Source of the DNA: Lingula anatina
Taxonomy: Eukaryota > Brachiopoda > Lingulata > Lingulida > Lingulidae
Reading direction: 5' to 3'
Assembly (NCBI RefSeq): GCF_001039355.2
Contig: NW_019775891.1
Coordinates: 225,641-289,640 of the forward strand
DNA: 64,000 bases
In this document: in pieces, positions 39,901-51,300 of the stretch
Numbering within the stretch: the first letter of the stretch is position 1
Layout of the letters: each line of letters opens with the position of its first letter
Position numbers and translations under genes: made by a program
The notes under the pieces: model-generated
What the model was told of the DNA's origin: nothing
Databases searched by the model: none
The model's input: only the letters and a program-made list of their open reading frames with translations

Positions 39901-42900
39901 GTGTATTCAGTTACTATGGTGATATAAGGAAAGACTATAAAGATCATGGGGGACACATCCATTACGAAAAAAGTAAAAAAGCACATGGGGATCAACTCCT
40001 AAAGTAATCCCATCTCCCTGGTAATTTGAAAACACCAGTGACAATAAGGTGTATACGTGGACTTGTGTGATATATGTGTGTCAAGCTGTAGGTGATATAT
40101 AGTTATGGTAAAAAATGATGAATTCTGTTCTTTGTGGTATGGTTATGGTTATGCACATGTGGCTGTAAGATTCATCACTTACATGAGGAATTGTATGTTG
40201 CAGTATATTTAAAGTTTATTATTATTATTTAGGGCCCCAACTTCTTATTTTGCTTTTCTTCTATATAAAAATTACCAGGATTTTCTTTAAACCAAACCAA
40301 AAATGTAAAATCAACTTATGGACACATGATGAAGAAAGATAAATATTCATATACAAATCAGAATACCATATAGCCTTAACTCTGCTATAATGATCTCACA
40401 TTATACTTTCATCAAGCAGTACCTGGTACTCGGTGTCATTGTTTTACACTTTAAAACATTTATTTTAGACAAAAAAAATCTTTAAGTATTCGTTTAACCT
40501 ATCTAAGAGTATCTGCTATAATGTTTGTTGCTGATAAAGTGTTCATACAACTTACAAGTCTGTTGAATGTGTTTCAGGCAAGCTATGATGGAAGGCACAG
40601 GAACTTTGGAAGACCAGCTTGAAGCTACAAAGGTAAGATGGTTATATTGTGGAGTAAAATGTGCCTTGATTTCCATTTTTTGACTGTAAAGGGATTTTGT
40701 AAGAATTTGTGTGATTTGTTTTTCAGAAAATATTGCCTATAAGGGCCTGCTTAGATTATTTTCTTTGTTTTTGAATTGATAACAGACTGAAGTATGCCTC
40801 TAGGGATGTTTATTTTATTTTTAATTATATGTGTGATGGTGTATACTGTGAACTCGGTATAATAAAATTTATTTAATGTGACTAAGGTACAGATGGACTT
40901 ACTAGATTTACTTCAAATCAAATCCAATCTAATTCCAGAAAAAATCAGCAGAGGTGAGAGCTCAGAAGGGACAACTGAAGAGAATAGAAGACCTGGGTGC
41001 TGCACTGGAGGAGAGGCTCATCTTGGATAACAGGTAGGAAGAAGCTCCATCTATACCTTTATCACCATCATAGAGCTAAAAATGCCATAGTTTTGTAGTC
41101 ATATGCTAAAGCAGCTCTCTTCACCACTTATTTAATTATACAGGGGTATAGGGGAGAATTAAAATTTCATTCTTTTTAAGAATTTCTATGATTATGATGC
41201 ATATATGAAAAAGACGGAATTTAAGCTAAACAGATTTACAAAATGGCTGTGATATGCATTGGTTTGTTAGTGTACAAGATATCCCTAAAAAGTTCTCCAC
41301 GAATTTTGATAAAATTTTCAGGGTGGACAGTTATTCAGTTGAGAAAGAAGTGATGTACAATTTCCACTGAATTCAGGACTCCATTAAAAAAAAAAATTAT
41401 CTTTATCCTCAGCCAAGGTTGATCTTCACTCTTGAAGGTGTTCTCTTATTGTCTATGCTGTGTGTGTTGTATTCCAGGTATACAGAACACAGTACAGTGG
41501 GTCTGGCACAGCAGTGGGATCAGCTGGACCAGCTTGGGATGAGAATGCAGCACAACTTAGAACAACAGATCCAGGCCAGAAACCAGAGCGGTGTCTCTGA
41601 GGATGCCCTCAGAGAATTCAGTATGATGTTCAAGTGAGTGGATTTATTTTCACACAGCTAGGGGCTGTCTTAATCTGGGTAGATTTATTGAAGTAGTGAA
41701 TGAGTACATTGTACTAAGTAAAAGCTATAAAGTGAAAGATACAAAGTGATTATTTTCAACGTAGCATTTTATTTATCCTGTTATTTTTCTGTTTTTTCTT
41801 CCACCCAAGACATTTTGATAAAGACAAGAGTGGCAAAGTTATATACCTTTCCTTATTATTTTTCTTCCACAGACATTTTGATAAAGACAAGAGTGGCAAG
41901 CTGGACCACCATGAGTTCAAGTCCTGCCTGCGTGCCCTGGGGTATGACCTGCCAATGGTGGAGGAGGGACAGGTGGACCCCGAGTTTGTAGCTATACTGG
42001 ACAGTGTGGACCCCAACAGGTTAGATAACACACAGATGAACATTTTCTTTAGTTTCAAAATTCTCTCCATGTGTGCAATGCTCAGGTTTATTGTGGGAGT
42101 CTCAGTTCCCAACCCTGACAGTTTAATGATTTTTTTTTTCATCTATTTAATTTTTATTCCTGTCATAATGAAAGTTGGTTATAACCATGAAATTAACTTA
42201 ATAGGGACTGCAGGATTGAAATAACCACACAAGCATAATGTGTTATAATCAGGAGTTAAACGGACTATTCTTATGATAAAAGTAGAAGTACATTTCCCAA
42301 AACACTGTGAAGTCTAGACATGGTAGTACTAATCAGTGTTCCTATTGCAGGGATGGCTACGTGTCCTTACAAGAATACATGGCGTTTATGATCAGTCGGG
42401 AGACAGAGAATGTCCAGTCCAGCAAGGATGTGGAGGAGGCTTTCAGGGCCCTCACCTCTGGGGACAAACCTTATATTACTGCCTCAGAGCTTTACCAGGT
42501 CAGTAGCATACAGGCAGTGTTGTTAGTCTGAGTGCAGGCTAACTTACTTACTGTATGTGTATTAACTTAATTACAGCATGAATGTTACATGTCAGAAGAG
42601 ATTTGCATCAAATATTGTTCTCTGTAATCGATAGTATGCATGGGAGAATGCTCATGTGATAGACAGAAACCAAATTGCACATGGTTGTATTTATATAAAC
42701 TCATGTAACATTTTAATACAATCTATTGTTATTGCCATGCACTTTTAATAGAAATGTTGAAGACTACAATTTATTAAGTGTAAAGAGTAGTGAAGCGACT
42801 AATGGGTAAAAATTAAAGAAATTGAAATATTAACGATTTTGTTTAAAAGGCTGAGAGTAGTTGTCTCTAGAAAGTCCAAGTTATGGCAGTAGGATCTCAT

Positions 42901-43052
42901 TTCAACTTATACAATTTTTCTTCCAGAACCTTACAAAAGAACAGGCAGATTACTGCATATCAAGGATGAAAAAATACCAAGACCCGAAGGGGCGAGAGAT
43001 CATGGAAGCCTATGATTACGCTGAATTCACCCAATCTCTGTTTGTGAACTAG
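10425..43052 (+). CDS. SPTAN1: Alpha-spectrin, non-erythroid (alpha-II type)
   Basis: Alpha-spectrin pairs antiparallel with beta-spectrin to build the actin-linked membrane skeleton. I read 46 constitutive coding exons totalling 7257 nt, which is 2418 aa plus stop, close to the roughly 2415-2470 aa usual for the family; phase is consistent at every junction. The protein starts at ATG 10425 ([17 protein letters not shown], the N-terminal partial repeat that forms tetramers with beta-spectrin), then runs through about 20 three-helix spectrin repeats. An SH3 domain sits at about 974-1030 and a C-terminal calmodulin-like domain has two canonical EF-hands. Identity to vertebrate alpha-II spectrin is high throughout. 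It lacks the vertebrate calpain/calmodulin insertion after the SH3 domain. Exon coordinates are in the block entries below; five alternative inserts are listed separately. Confidence 0.97.
16033..16802. repeat. Left copy of 770-bp exact duplication
   Basis: This stretch matches 17354-18123 with no difference that I can see, at a constant offset of 1321 bases. It ends exactly where the run of N begins. It lies wholly inside spectrin intron 14. Confidence 0.93.
16609..16623 (+). CDS. Candidate 15-nt spectrin microexon (IITKG)
   Basis: A strong pyrimidine-rich acceptor (tracts from about 16575, ending CCCACAG) is followed by 15 nt and a strong donor GTGAGT. The 15 nt would insert IITKG between MSEDFGK (exon 14) and [11 protein letters not shown] (exon 15), after residue 713. 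Both neighbours are phase 0 and the insert has no stop. A second identical copy is at 17930-17944 because of the surrounding duplication. Transcript support is unknown. Confidence 0.5.
16803..17353. other. Assembly gap (551 N)
   Basis: A run of 551 ambiguous bases inside spectrin intron 14, flanked on both sides by copies of the same 770 bp. Confidence 0.99.
17354..18123. repeat. Right copy of 770-bp exact duplication
   Basis: Identical by eye to 16033-16802. It starts exactly at the end of the N run and continues into unique intron sequence after 18123. It contains the second copy of the 15-nt microexon (17930-17944). Confidence 0.93.
18124..20191 (+). other. Rest of spectrin intron 14
   Basis: AT-rich intron. 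Open frames here (for example near 18189 and 19384) have no family features and no flanking coding context. I see no further exon or repeat of note. Confidence 0.6.
20192..22482 (+). CDS. SPTAN1: Alpha-spectrin exons 15-20, with SH3 domain
   Basis: Exons are 20192-20260, 20482-20598, 20772-20898, 21285-21475, 21780-21929 and 22109-22482. The large last exon encodes the end of the ninth repeat and the whole SH3 domain (about residues 974-1030). The domain shows the ALYDY motif, the acidic RT loop with [12 protein letters not shown], the DWWKVEV tryptophan pair and [11 protein letters not shown]. The SH3 domain is nested within the repeat array, as in all alpha-spectrins. A (TTA)n tract at 20435-20457 lies in the intron before exon 16. 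Confidence 0.96.
20435..20457. repeat. (TTA)n microsatellite
   Basis: About seven TTA/ATT units close to the acceptor of spectrin exon 16. Confidence 0.9.
22820..30307 (+). CDS. SPTAN1: Alpha-spectrin exons 21-28 (residues about 1056-1567)
   Basis: Exons are 22820-22934, 24103-24395, 24625-24886, 25211-25375, 27915-28063, 28257-28452, 29749-29852 and 30060-30307. Recognisable strings are [41 protein letters not shown] (split by an intron), [20 protein letters not shown] and [15 protein letters not shown]. Vertebrate alpha-II carries a calpain- and calmodulin-binding insertion in the repeat of exon 22; here the sequence runs straight from [17 protein letters not shown] into [10 protein letters not shown] with no insertion. 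A 78-nt cassette lies in the 2.5-kb intron after exon 24. Confidence 0.95.
25856..25933 (+). CDS. Candidate 26-aa acidic cassette exon of alpha-spectrin
   Basis: Between exon 24 (ending LLERHQ, phase 0) and exon 25 (starting [11 protein letters not shown], phase 0) lies an acceptor (CATTTCAG) followed by exactly 78 nt with no stop, and then the donor GTCAGC. The encoded peptide begins [14 protein letters not shown] and ends in the strongly acidic [10 protein letters not shown]. Base composition is more GC-rich than the intron around it. Insertion after residue 1334 would extend a single repeat. The donor is not the strongest type, and transcript proof is absent. Confidence 0.55.
26429..27746. 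repeat. Clustered TGACCT half sites in spectrin intron 24
   Basis: Direct copies of TGACCT occur back to back at 26429-26440 and again at 27713, 27726 and 27741. These equal AGGTCA nuclear-receptor half sites on the minus strand. They may instead be remnants of a simple repeat family. Confidence 0.35.
29235..29289. repeat. Short diverged tandem duplication
   Basis: Two 23-bp units (TCTTGTTGTCAGATCGCCAT and CCTTGTTGTCAAATCACCAT as cores) lie 32 bases apart in a spectrin intron, with three or four differences. It is likely an old local duplication without function. Confidence 0.5.
30604..30621 (+). CDS. Candidate 18-nt spectrin microexon (KLVEEG)
   Basis: The acceptor ATTGTAG, preceded by a long T-rich stretch, is followed by 18 nt and the strong donor GTAAGT. 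Exon 28 ends in phase 1 (GGA CAG A) and exon 29 resumes with AC CTG ATA GAC GAG GG. The 18 nt keep the frame and turn GQ-N-LIDEGK into GQ-KLVEEG-D-LIDEGK. The insert resembles the start of exon 29 (LVEEG against LIDEG), which suggests an origin by local duplication. The insertion point is codon 1567. Confidence 0.5.
30750..30875. repeat. Degenerate repeat built on GACCTTCA
   Basis: About 125 bp of purine-poor sequence repeats (T)GACCTTCA or TGACCC at irregular spacing, at least six times. It lies in the 2.2-kb intron between spectrin exons 28 and 29. It is a minisatellite-like array or a cluster of AGGTCA half sites. Confidence 0.5.
32473..37809 (+). CDS. SPTAN1: Alpha-spectrin exons 29-40 (residues about 1567-2177)
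   Basis: Exons are 32473-32657, 32946-33050, 33408-33517, 33872-33970, 34212-34332, 34660-34781, 35122-35353, 35697-35856, 36180-36393, 36754-36943, 37182-37361 and 37697-37809. They encode the later repeats and the region that pairs side by side with beta-spectrin near the actin-binding end. Highly conserved strings include [69 protein letters not shown] and [18 protein letters not shown]. The last exon ends [10 protein letters not shown] in phase 2. Confidence 0.96.
39438..39455 (+). CDS. Candidate 18-nt spectrin microexon (MWLLDP)
   Basis: An acceptor ending TGACCAG is followed by 18 nt and the donor GTAAAT, inside the 2.77-kb intron between exons 40 and 41. Exon 40 ends in phase 2 (ACA AG) and exon 41 begins G CAA GCT. 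Adding the 18 nt gives [21 protein letters not shown], while skipping it gives [15 protein letters not shown]. Vertebrate alpha-II spectrin has TRTYLLDGSCMVEESGTLE here, so the insert aligns with YLLD. That match makes it the best supported of the spectrin microexons. Confidence 0.7.
40578..43052 (+). CDS. SPTAN1: Alpha-spectrin exons 41-46, EF-hand domain and stop
   Basis: Exons are 40578-40632, 40939-41033, 41478-41633, 41873-42019, 42351-42498 and 42927-43052 (stop TAG 43050). They encode the last repeat ([20 protein letters not shown]) and the calmodulin-like domain. EF-hand 1 has the loop D2282[11 protein letters not shown]2293 and EF-hand 2 the loop D2325[11 protein letters not shown]2336, both with canonical ligand positions. 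The C-terminus is [11 protein letters not shown], close to the vertebrate FTRSLFVN. This domain sits beside the beta-spectrin actin-binding domain in the native complex. Confidence 0.97.
41810..41935 (+). repeat. 63-bp tandem duplication at the EF-hand 1 acceptor
   Basis: The first bases of exon 44 (ACATTTTGATAAAGACAAGA and a few more) occur first at 41810 and again at 41873, where the exon proper starts. The pyrimidine tract before each copy is also shared. The upstream copy has its own AAG acceptor (ending 41809). The added 63 nt stay open and in frame, so use of this site would insert 21 residues beginning HFDKDKSGK before the normal HFDKDKSGK. Confidence 0.8.
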
Positions 43053-44020
43053 GAGCCATCTTACCCTTTTATGATGTTTATGTAGACTGCGTATGTTAGC
43101 TGCAATAGAAGTGAATCTGTTTTTAGGAAGGCAACTCAACTGGACAGCTTTTATCAAACTTCTCTGAAATAAATTGCATTTAAAATATGAAGCAATAGAC
43201 TTGCATTTGAGAGCTTTTACATGAAGATCGTTTTCTTACTCTGTAGTAGCCCAGGAGAAGTATTTTAATATGTCTAAAGGTCTTAACGTGTGTACCAGTA
43301 TTCCATTCAACATCAGAAATTTGACCTACCATAAAAATGGTAGAAGAACTTCGACAACCTCAAAGTTTCTATGAATGGTTCATTTGTTTACCACCAGGTA
43401 GCAGCACAAGATGGTCAGACCCAACTGGTCATTTTATACCATCTTTTTAATGACCAACTGGTCTGAATGATGGGAGATATTAAACTTTTTTTTCCTAGAA
43501 TGTTTCCTTATTGTTGTGACTTAAATGCTGAACTGTGGTACTATGTAATAGTATATTATAGTGGTGTAAGCTGAATAGCTGTGTTATGACCAGATGGAAC
43601 AGCATTGCTTAAAGATTTTGAACTGGGCATCACTAGAATTATACGATAACATTGTAATAGCTTGTTACTGCTTAAGGTTAAGTAATGGTTTTTGACAAAA
43701 AGCAAAAGTTGAAGAACAGAGTGTCATTGGAAATATTTACATCTTAAATGTAATTATGTTTCTTTATACATGTTTGTTGATGTCTTATTAACTACCAGAT
43801 TTGAACCCTGGACATGATGTTACGTGGAAAATAGGAGGAAGTCTTGAATGGCATTTACTTTTACACTTGTATCTACATGCTTTTGATCGCCATGTGAGTC
43901 ATGGTGGCTGATAGTATTGTGATGTACTGCAACACCAAGCTATTCTCATTTCTTTGTACTGCTAATTCTGTAGTTGCTTCATTTCTTCTATGAACAATAA
44001 AGAGTGCTTTTAGTGTCTTC
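43053..44020 (+). other. Alpha-spectrin 3' UTR
   Basis: No gene follows the stop for about a kilobase. AATAAA polyadenylation signals are at 43168-43173 (proximal) and 43996-44001 (distal), which suggests two possible transcript ends. Confidence 0.6.
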
Positions 44021-45379
44021 ACAGAGTTGTGTTAAATATACCTACAGGATATTTAGAGTAATATTCAAGACTTAAATACTTCTCACTATTTAAAGTTAAA
44101 GCTATACTCTATGTGTGTAAATGTGCCCCAAAGTCGTGTTTTCTGTCTAAATATCTTGTAATGGCACTTATCTTTCCAAATTTAAATATTTAAAATGATG
44201 AAACCCCTCGATGTCGATATTTCCATCGGAAATGTCAAGAAGACTGGTCTACAAGAATTGTGAATAGTTTAAAATTGATGTTCTCATTTGTTTAAAAATG
44301 ATACAAAACAGGAACGATTTGGCTTCACAATGCCTTTAAACTTGACATTCTACCGGGTTACCTCACATTACAGCTACATTTTAAAGGGTGTGTACAGACT
44401 TGGTTTATTCCTTTTTTTCTGACTGATAAATGAAAACAAGGATTCAAATTTTAAAAAAACTTGTAATAATCTCTTCACTGTCACTGTGATATCAGTTCTT
44501 TTAAAACCTAAAATTGATCCACCAAAATTTAGCAAATAAAAAATACATGGCTGATTCTAAGTCAAACAACAACCAATTAAAGTTTGATTTGCATCTCCAT
44601 ACATTCAAAATTATCATCTGTGAAAGAGTTGTACACCCCGGATAAAAATTTACCACAAATGCACAAACTCACTCACAAACGAGCAGAGTAATGAACTTGC
44701 AAAAATATATTTTCGCAAGTAATGAAATATCACGTAGAAACGGAACGCAATTTTTATTATCTACATCACCGAAACGATTAAGGATTACTTTTTGAGAAAA
44801 TCTGACGCGTTAAGTTTTAGACAAACATTTGCAAATTATATAATCCTTGATCTAACTGCATATCAATAAAGACGCTCCTGTTCAATTCACGTGAACTTGT
44901 CAATGTCGGAGCATGGACAAGATTACGAATTTTGTCCATGGTCGGAGTGAAACCCTTTAACTTGTTTCTGCACGAGATTTCATTACGTACTATGTAACTG
45001 AGCATGAGGTCAGCAGCTAATAAAGACGATAACGTAACCGAATCACGTGATCAGGTTTGAGGCGAGTGGTATAATAGAGTAGACTTAGCCTACTGATACT
45101 GCACTGTATATCTGTCAAAGTGCAAGCAGCGGGGTGAGACACTGAAGAACTGGAAACAGAAATGCTGCTGTCAAGCCGTAGACATCTCACACTCTAAATA
45201 GACAGCAGTTGATGCAAACGTTTCAGTCTCAGTAGATTGCATATTGTCGTACTTACCGTAGCTAAGATTAAATATTTAGATAAGGCACAGGATTAAGGCG
45301 TTCAATAAGCATACGGTTAAACACGGCGAGATACCACGACATTTAAGCGCTTATTTAACTTGCCTCAGTCGTACCCAAA
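44021..45379. other. Intergenic region and likely NRF-6-like promoter
   Basis: AT-rich with no convincing gene. Near its right end are an E-box palindrome TCACGTGA (45043-45050) and a TATA-like TATAATA (45070-45076), about 300 bases upstream of the next start codon. They may mark the promoter of the acyltransferase gene. Confidence 0.4.
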
Positions 45380-48300
45380 ATGAAATGGAACGTGTTGTCT
45401 TTGTTACATATTATAACATCAGTGACTTTTTTAACCAAGGCGCAACTGGATGGAAGACGATATCTGACAGAAGGTTTTGGCCAAGTTGAAAGTTTTGAAC
45501 AAGCTGTTCAGAGGATTAATAGTTTGAACATCAAGTCAAAGCAGGAATCTCTGCAACAGATTCTGACGAATTCTCTAGATCACAAAGGCATAGATCTGGA
45601 CACGATGGCAGCGTTCTTGGGGCGCCTAAGTCAGCTTAAAGCGCTGGACGTCAACGTCTCGGAAACGTGCTTCAATAGAACGGAACACTATCTTGGTGGT
45701 CTGATGACTAGGCAGATCTGGGCCTTACGAAGTGAGTGTGGTAATGTTTGCAAATAACATATCACTATGGGTTTTGTGGTGTGTTATAAAGCTCTATGTT
45801 GGCGGAGAAAGAAGAGAGCAGGGAGTATTTTCTCTCCTGTTTTATTTGGCTTCGGATTTAAAATTCAGACTTTAAATCGGTACTTTTTACAGTAGTCGAA
45901 GTAACGCTATTCATATGCATATATAGCAGGAGCTAAGAAAGGAGTGAAACATAAAACTTGCTCTCGATTTCTGTTATGAAAAGTGTGAAGGGAAATCGAG
46001 TCTGTTGATCGATGGTTTACCTATTGTATATGTCCTATAGGTTGATGGTGTAATACCGCCGGCCTGGATACCTTTACTCCCGTGACACATCAAGTACGCT
46101 CGCACTGCTAAGTATATAGTGTACATTCCGTTGGCGTTATCCAATCGAAATATAACGAACCTGGGTACGCATATCACCGTATTTACTCTTGACAATGATA
46201 AAAATTTATTCATTGATATGGCTCAACTCACTGACAGTTTATCATGACTTTTAAGCACTCACTTGATCGCCCTGATCTACATTATCTAAATTTCGCGGAA
46301 ATTGTTGATAACAGATGTCAAAAACACAACTGATACACGCAAAATCTATAAATGCAGTAAAAAATATGTTGTATTTCATTGTGAAACGGACACCCTTAAA
46401 AAGCAGGTGATAGCCTCTAAATTGTCAAAATACGAACGAGTCTAGTGGGCTGCATATACATCCATTTTTTGCCTCTATTTTTTGCCATCCCGACAGCCGA
46501 TCCAAAGACGACTCACCGATGCTGACAGTTGTCGTCACACACTTAAAGTGTGCACACCTTAGAATGCTAACCTTTGGATGGTGTCGAGATAGTAGAATTT
46601 AATATGACCGATAAAGTTAATATGTAACGCAACATTTAATACGGAGACTCTGCATGCATATATATACACACACACACACACACACGCACATCATATATCC
46701 AGTTTGTATCTCGACTCGCTGCCAGTTTTATTCTCACCCTTGCATATATCTGGAGAGTTCGTAAAATGTGTATTATATTGCATAGACCGATACACCTACA
46801 TCGTTATCTGTCTGTCCGCTAAATTGGCTCCTACGGCGTACTTCAATCGTTACGTAATTCCATTTATGACCATTTATATATATAATAAAATGGGCTATTA
46901 ATCCAAAAGGGAGTTATGGCCTCCATTTCAATCATTTGGAAAATAAGAAGATCAAACTTCTGAAGCATTTAACCATTTTCGATATGTTTACTTACCATCA
47001 AGTTTCCCGTTTCAAACACTGTGTAGAATTCAAGTTAGTGTAGAATTCATGTTTTCTTAAACATGGTTTATGACTTAAATGGGTCAAATGTGCACTATCT
47101 TTGACATGTTATTCGAAACTTTGGCATGTGTTATCTGAACGAAGAAGTGAAAAGTTTGATGCTTACAATGCTTTCAATATCCCACGAACGTTATCTCAGT
47201 GGGTTGGCTTATTTGATATTTTTTAAAATCAAAATGAAAATTAAATTTGTCTTGCTGGTTTTCATATGCATATATTTTCACAATTAAAAAACAAAGCTAT
47301 TATGTTTCCAGTGTTTGACGCTACAACCAAATTACCGAGTGGAATACTGGACGGGAAAATGATTTGGACTGGGTCCTTTGATGAATGCACAAAAGTGAAA
47401 GCTACTGTCCAGATAAAAGTGAATGGTACAGACAACACCACCCATTTAGTCCCCACCGACCAGTTTGACGGACAGTACTGTATGCCCACTGTCCCAGCCC
47501 CTAAATCCATGGTAAGTTTTCATGAAGCTAATTGTGTACTTCCTTTTCCTGTTTTTGTTGTCTTTTTTTTTCTGTCTCATCATGTCAACGAGAAAACGCA
47601 ATCTAAAACGAAAGTGAAACAGGTGACATTTATAAATGTAAATACATATTTTTGTCAGCAAACAAAATGCAAAAAATCTTTCTCTACACACACTGGACAA
47701 AAGAAGTGTCACCCCTACTGAGCCAATACTATGGGGGTGATAAATGACTGTGGAATTATATGTTCCTGGTATCATTTTATTAACATCAAATTTCACAAAA
47801 AATCACAAAATGAGAACAAAATATACATTCTACCAAAATATGTAGTTTCAAGTCCAAAATTAGTACTAAGTGGCATAGCCACGTGACCTAATAATAGGTG
47901 CCAGTCTACGAAGCAAGGATTCATTTTATTGTCTGATGCGTTCAGGGGTTATGCTGGCCCAAGCATGAAACACTGAATATAACAGAGTTTCTCTGCTGGT
48001 TTTGTAACGGGCATTTGTAAAAAGTTTTGACATATCATTCCACACATTTTCTATTATGTTTGAATCCGGACTCTGGGCAGGCCACATCACCCTGCGAATG
48101 TCCTGTTGGTCAAACCAATCATCAACTGCTCTGGGGCTGTGACAAGGAGCATTGTCATCCTGGTGAACAGATGGATAATTCTTTTCACCAAACATGTTAG
48201 TAATAGATGGTAGCAAGCCTGACTCCAAAACATCGATATATTTTTAGTGATTCATGTTTCCATTAACCACTATCAATTCGCCCAAGCCATGGATGCTGAT

Positions 48301-51300
48301 GCAGCCCCACACCATGATGAATATGCTGCTCCGGGTTCGAAAATTCAGTGCATGTGGTTCAAATGCTTTACCAGCAGTTTGCCAGCATAGTACCCGTCTG
48401 TCATCAGAGGTCAGACCAAAGCGACACTCATCAGAAAAAATATATCGGACCAATTGCGATGGTCTGTCCTGTTCCAGATCCTTTTGGCCCTAGTTCACTC
48501 TACGTTGCCTGTTATGTAAAGATATAAGAGGTTTCAGTCTTGCTACCCTGCTGTACACTCTCTGAGCATGTAACCGACGCCTAGCAATTTTCACAGACAC
48601 ATTCTTATGTGTGAAATTGTTCCACTGTGTTGTCAACTGACAAGCAGTGTCGAACTTTGACAACCTGGACATCAAAATCAGTCGTCGGTCTTCACGGCCA
48701 GTATTTTTTCTTGGACGACCCATCAGAGGCAATTTGTCTCTTGATCCAGTGTTTCTATACCGAGACCAGACCCTCTGCACGGTTCTGACTGAACAATTCA
48801 ATTGTATCGATATTCTGACATTGCTTATATTCCGCCTCTTCAGGTTAATAACTTGCACCTATAACCGTTAGATAATTACCTGTATCTTGCCATACTGTAG
48901 GAAGACAGGAATAACATTTGCTGTACATGTACAAGACTAACAATACAATTCCATGGTATAGCGGTTTTATACTCATTAGTCACATTATAAGTAGACCAGG
49001 CATTATAAGTACCCAAGATCTGCCTACTTTCATTACTCTGAGTTAGGGGGTGACACTTCTTTTGTCCAGTGTGTGTATTTCCATTTAACAATATACGAGA
49101 TTGACGGCAAATTGTTTTTCGTACTGTCACCATCTTGTTTTGTCTCGGTTCTTTGAGCGTAGAACTTAAGCGTCCAAAATCATCTCATGATAGCAAATAT
49201 AAGGCTGTTGGACTGCTGTTACCATCGTTTAGCACCTGAAGGCTTGCTTTATTACTTTGGCCTGATCAGACTTAATACACGATAGATCCTTTAATGTAGT
49301 AAGAGATAAACCTATAATCCTTTTGTTACTGTTGAACCAACAGCATCTTTTTCTACAAGTATATTGAATACATTGATAATAGTATAGGGTACAGGTTAAT
49401 GAGTGAAGTCTATATGTGTACTTCAGGCTGCTTATGGTGTCAGCGGCATATATGTTGGAATCTGTGTACCTGCTGGATGCAGCGAAGAAGATGTCAAGGG
49501 TCTGGTTAACACATGTAGGTACTCGTGTACGCTATTAATAATTAATTCGTACTTATAATAGTCATTTTGATCCTCAAAATGGTTATTCACAAGGTTAAAC
49601 TCAATATATCATGGATGTCAAATAGGTCCCGAGACTGTTTAGTTGGAGATGGCTATAACTGAACTGAAACAATGTGCATGCAATGATTCAACGATTTGCT
49701 TATTTTTCTTTTTTTAAATACCCATTACAAACGGTTTTCTAACTTTGCATGAGTGGAGACCAGCAGACAGTATGTTGCTGGGGATTATCCATTAAATTTG
49801 TGAAGAACAGGTGGTTTGCCATTTGTTCGTAATAAACTTCATACGAATGATTGACCAAAGTATGGATAATGAATTAATTTCTTTCAGTTTTGGCAGTTCT
49901 TGGGGTGAAAGAAGGTGGAGTTTCAAATGTCAATTGTGCACAAGTTGACAAAACGTGGACTTCAGATGCCATTGCTGTCGTGTGAGTAACTCTTCAACAT
50001 ACAGTATACTGTAAGTACCTTTTGGTTATAACACATAGATCCAGATATTCTGAACTAGAATTGCTAATAGAAAAGTCTTACACAATCATTATGAAAAAAT
50101 CACAACTTTGTTCCAGGTGCGTAACTGGGGCTTTTGTACTCCTGGTTGCCATAGCAACTATTTATGACGTGGTCATCCAGCATAAGGAATCCCCGGAACC
50201 CACCGTGATATCAGTTCCTTACGGTGGGCAGAATATAACAGCCAATGGCAGCGTAGGTGACCATTCACTGCGGGTGGATGATTACACACAGTTGGTCAAT
50301 AATACAGCCAATCCTTACGTGAAGAAAGTAAATCAAGCAGGTGATTGGTCTCAAAGAAAGCGGAAGTTAATGTATTATTACTCATGATACTTAAAGTGAA
50401 TATTTTACTTTTTCTTTACAAATAGTGAAACTTGTTATAATGTGTACAGTACTGCAGATAAAAATACTTAAGCTTTATAAAACTACAATGTACCAGTAGT
50501 TATCATCACCATTATCATTTGTATTCTTTAAATGACATTCCCCTTTGGTATGCTTAACTCTCACACGTGTTCTTTTTCCCATCAAGATATTTCATAACTT
50601 TTGCAAGTTTATTTAAAAGCATTAAAACGATGCTCAGTACTGAAGAAAGTTCGTTTTACAAATTTAATCGTAGGAACACTTAGCAAGGTTATCCTAGCGT
50701 TTTCCGTGTACACGAACGGTGCCAAAGTTCTGAACACCAAGCAAGGCAGTGGCGCTCTCACTTGTGTCAACGGAATACGGTTTCTGAGTCTCTCCTGGGT
50801 TATTTGGGGACACTCGTACGCTTTTTGTTTTACATTCGTAGGTAAGTATACATAAAACGAAAACGGCTCAATTCTGTCACTGAATATTGAAAAAGACCGT
50901 CCAGTAAGGGACTTATACATATTTTAATAGCAACGCCCGTATAAGTATTATTTTAAATGTCATTTCATAACTTATGTCAGATCCTCGATTTTAGTAAGTT
51001 TCGGGGAAGGTGAGGTTGAAACTATAACCTATAATCCTTTTTAGATAATAAAATAAAGAGAAAAATACTTTTTCAATTGCCCCTCACTTCTAATGTTTAA
51101 TGGATATACCATAATATAATAAATGACAATATTTTTACTGCCACTAATTTTTAGGAAACATAGGACCTATTTTTGAAGAATACAAGAACAGTTGGACTAT
51201 GCAGCCACTGTGGTCTGGAACTTTTTCTGTAGATACGTTTTTTGTTATGAGGTAAAGAAACCGATGTCCGATCTTTTTAATTTGGAATCTTGTAGACAAC

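Noticed and set aside
41746-41991. Plus-strand frame crossing the EF-hand duplication (QDILIKTRV repeated)
   Set aside because: It is the wrong frame of the duplicated EF-hand exon; the calcium loop reads correctly in another frame.
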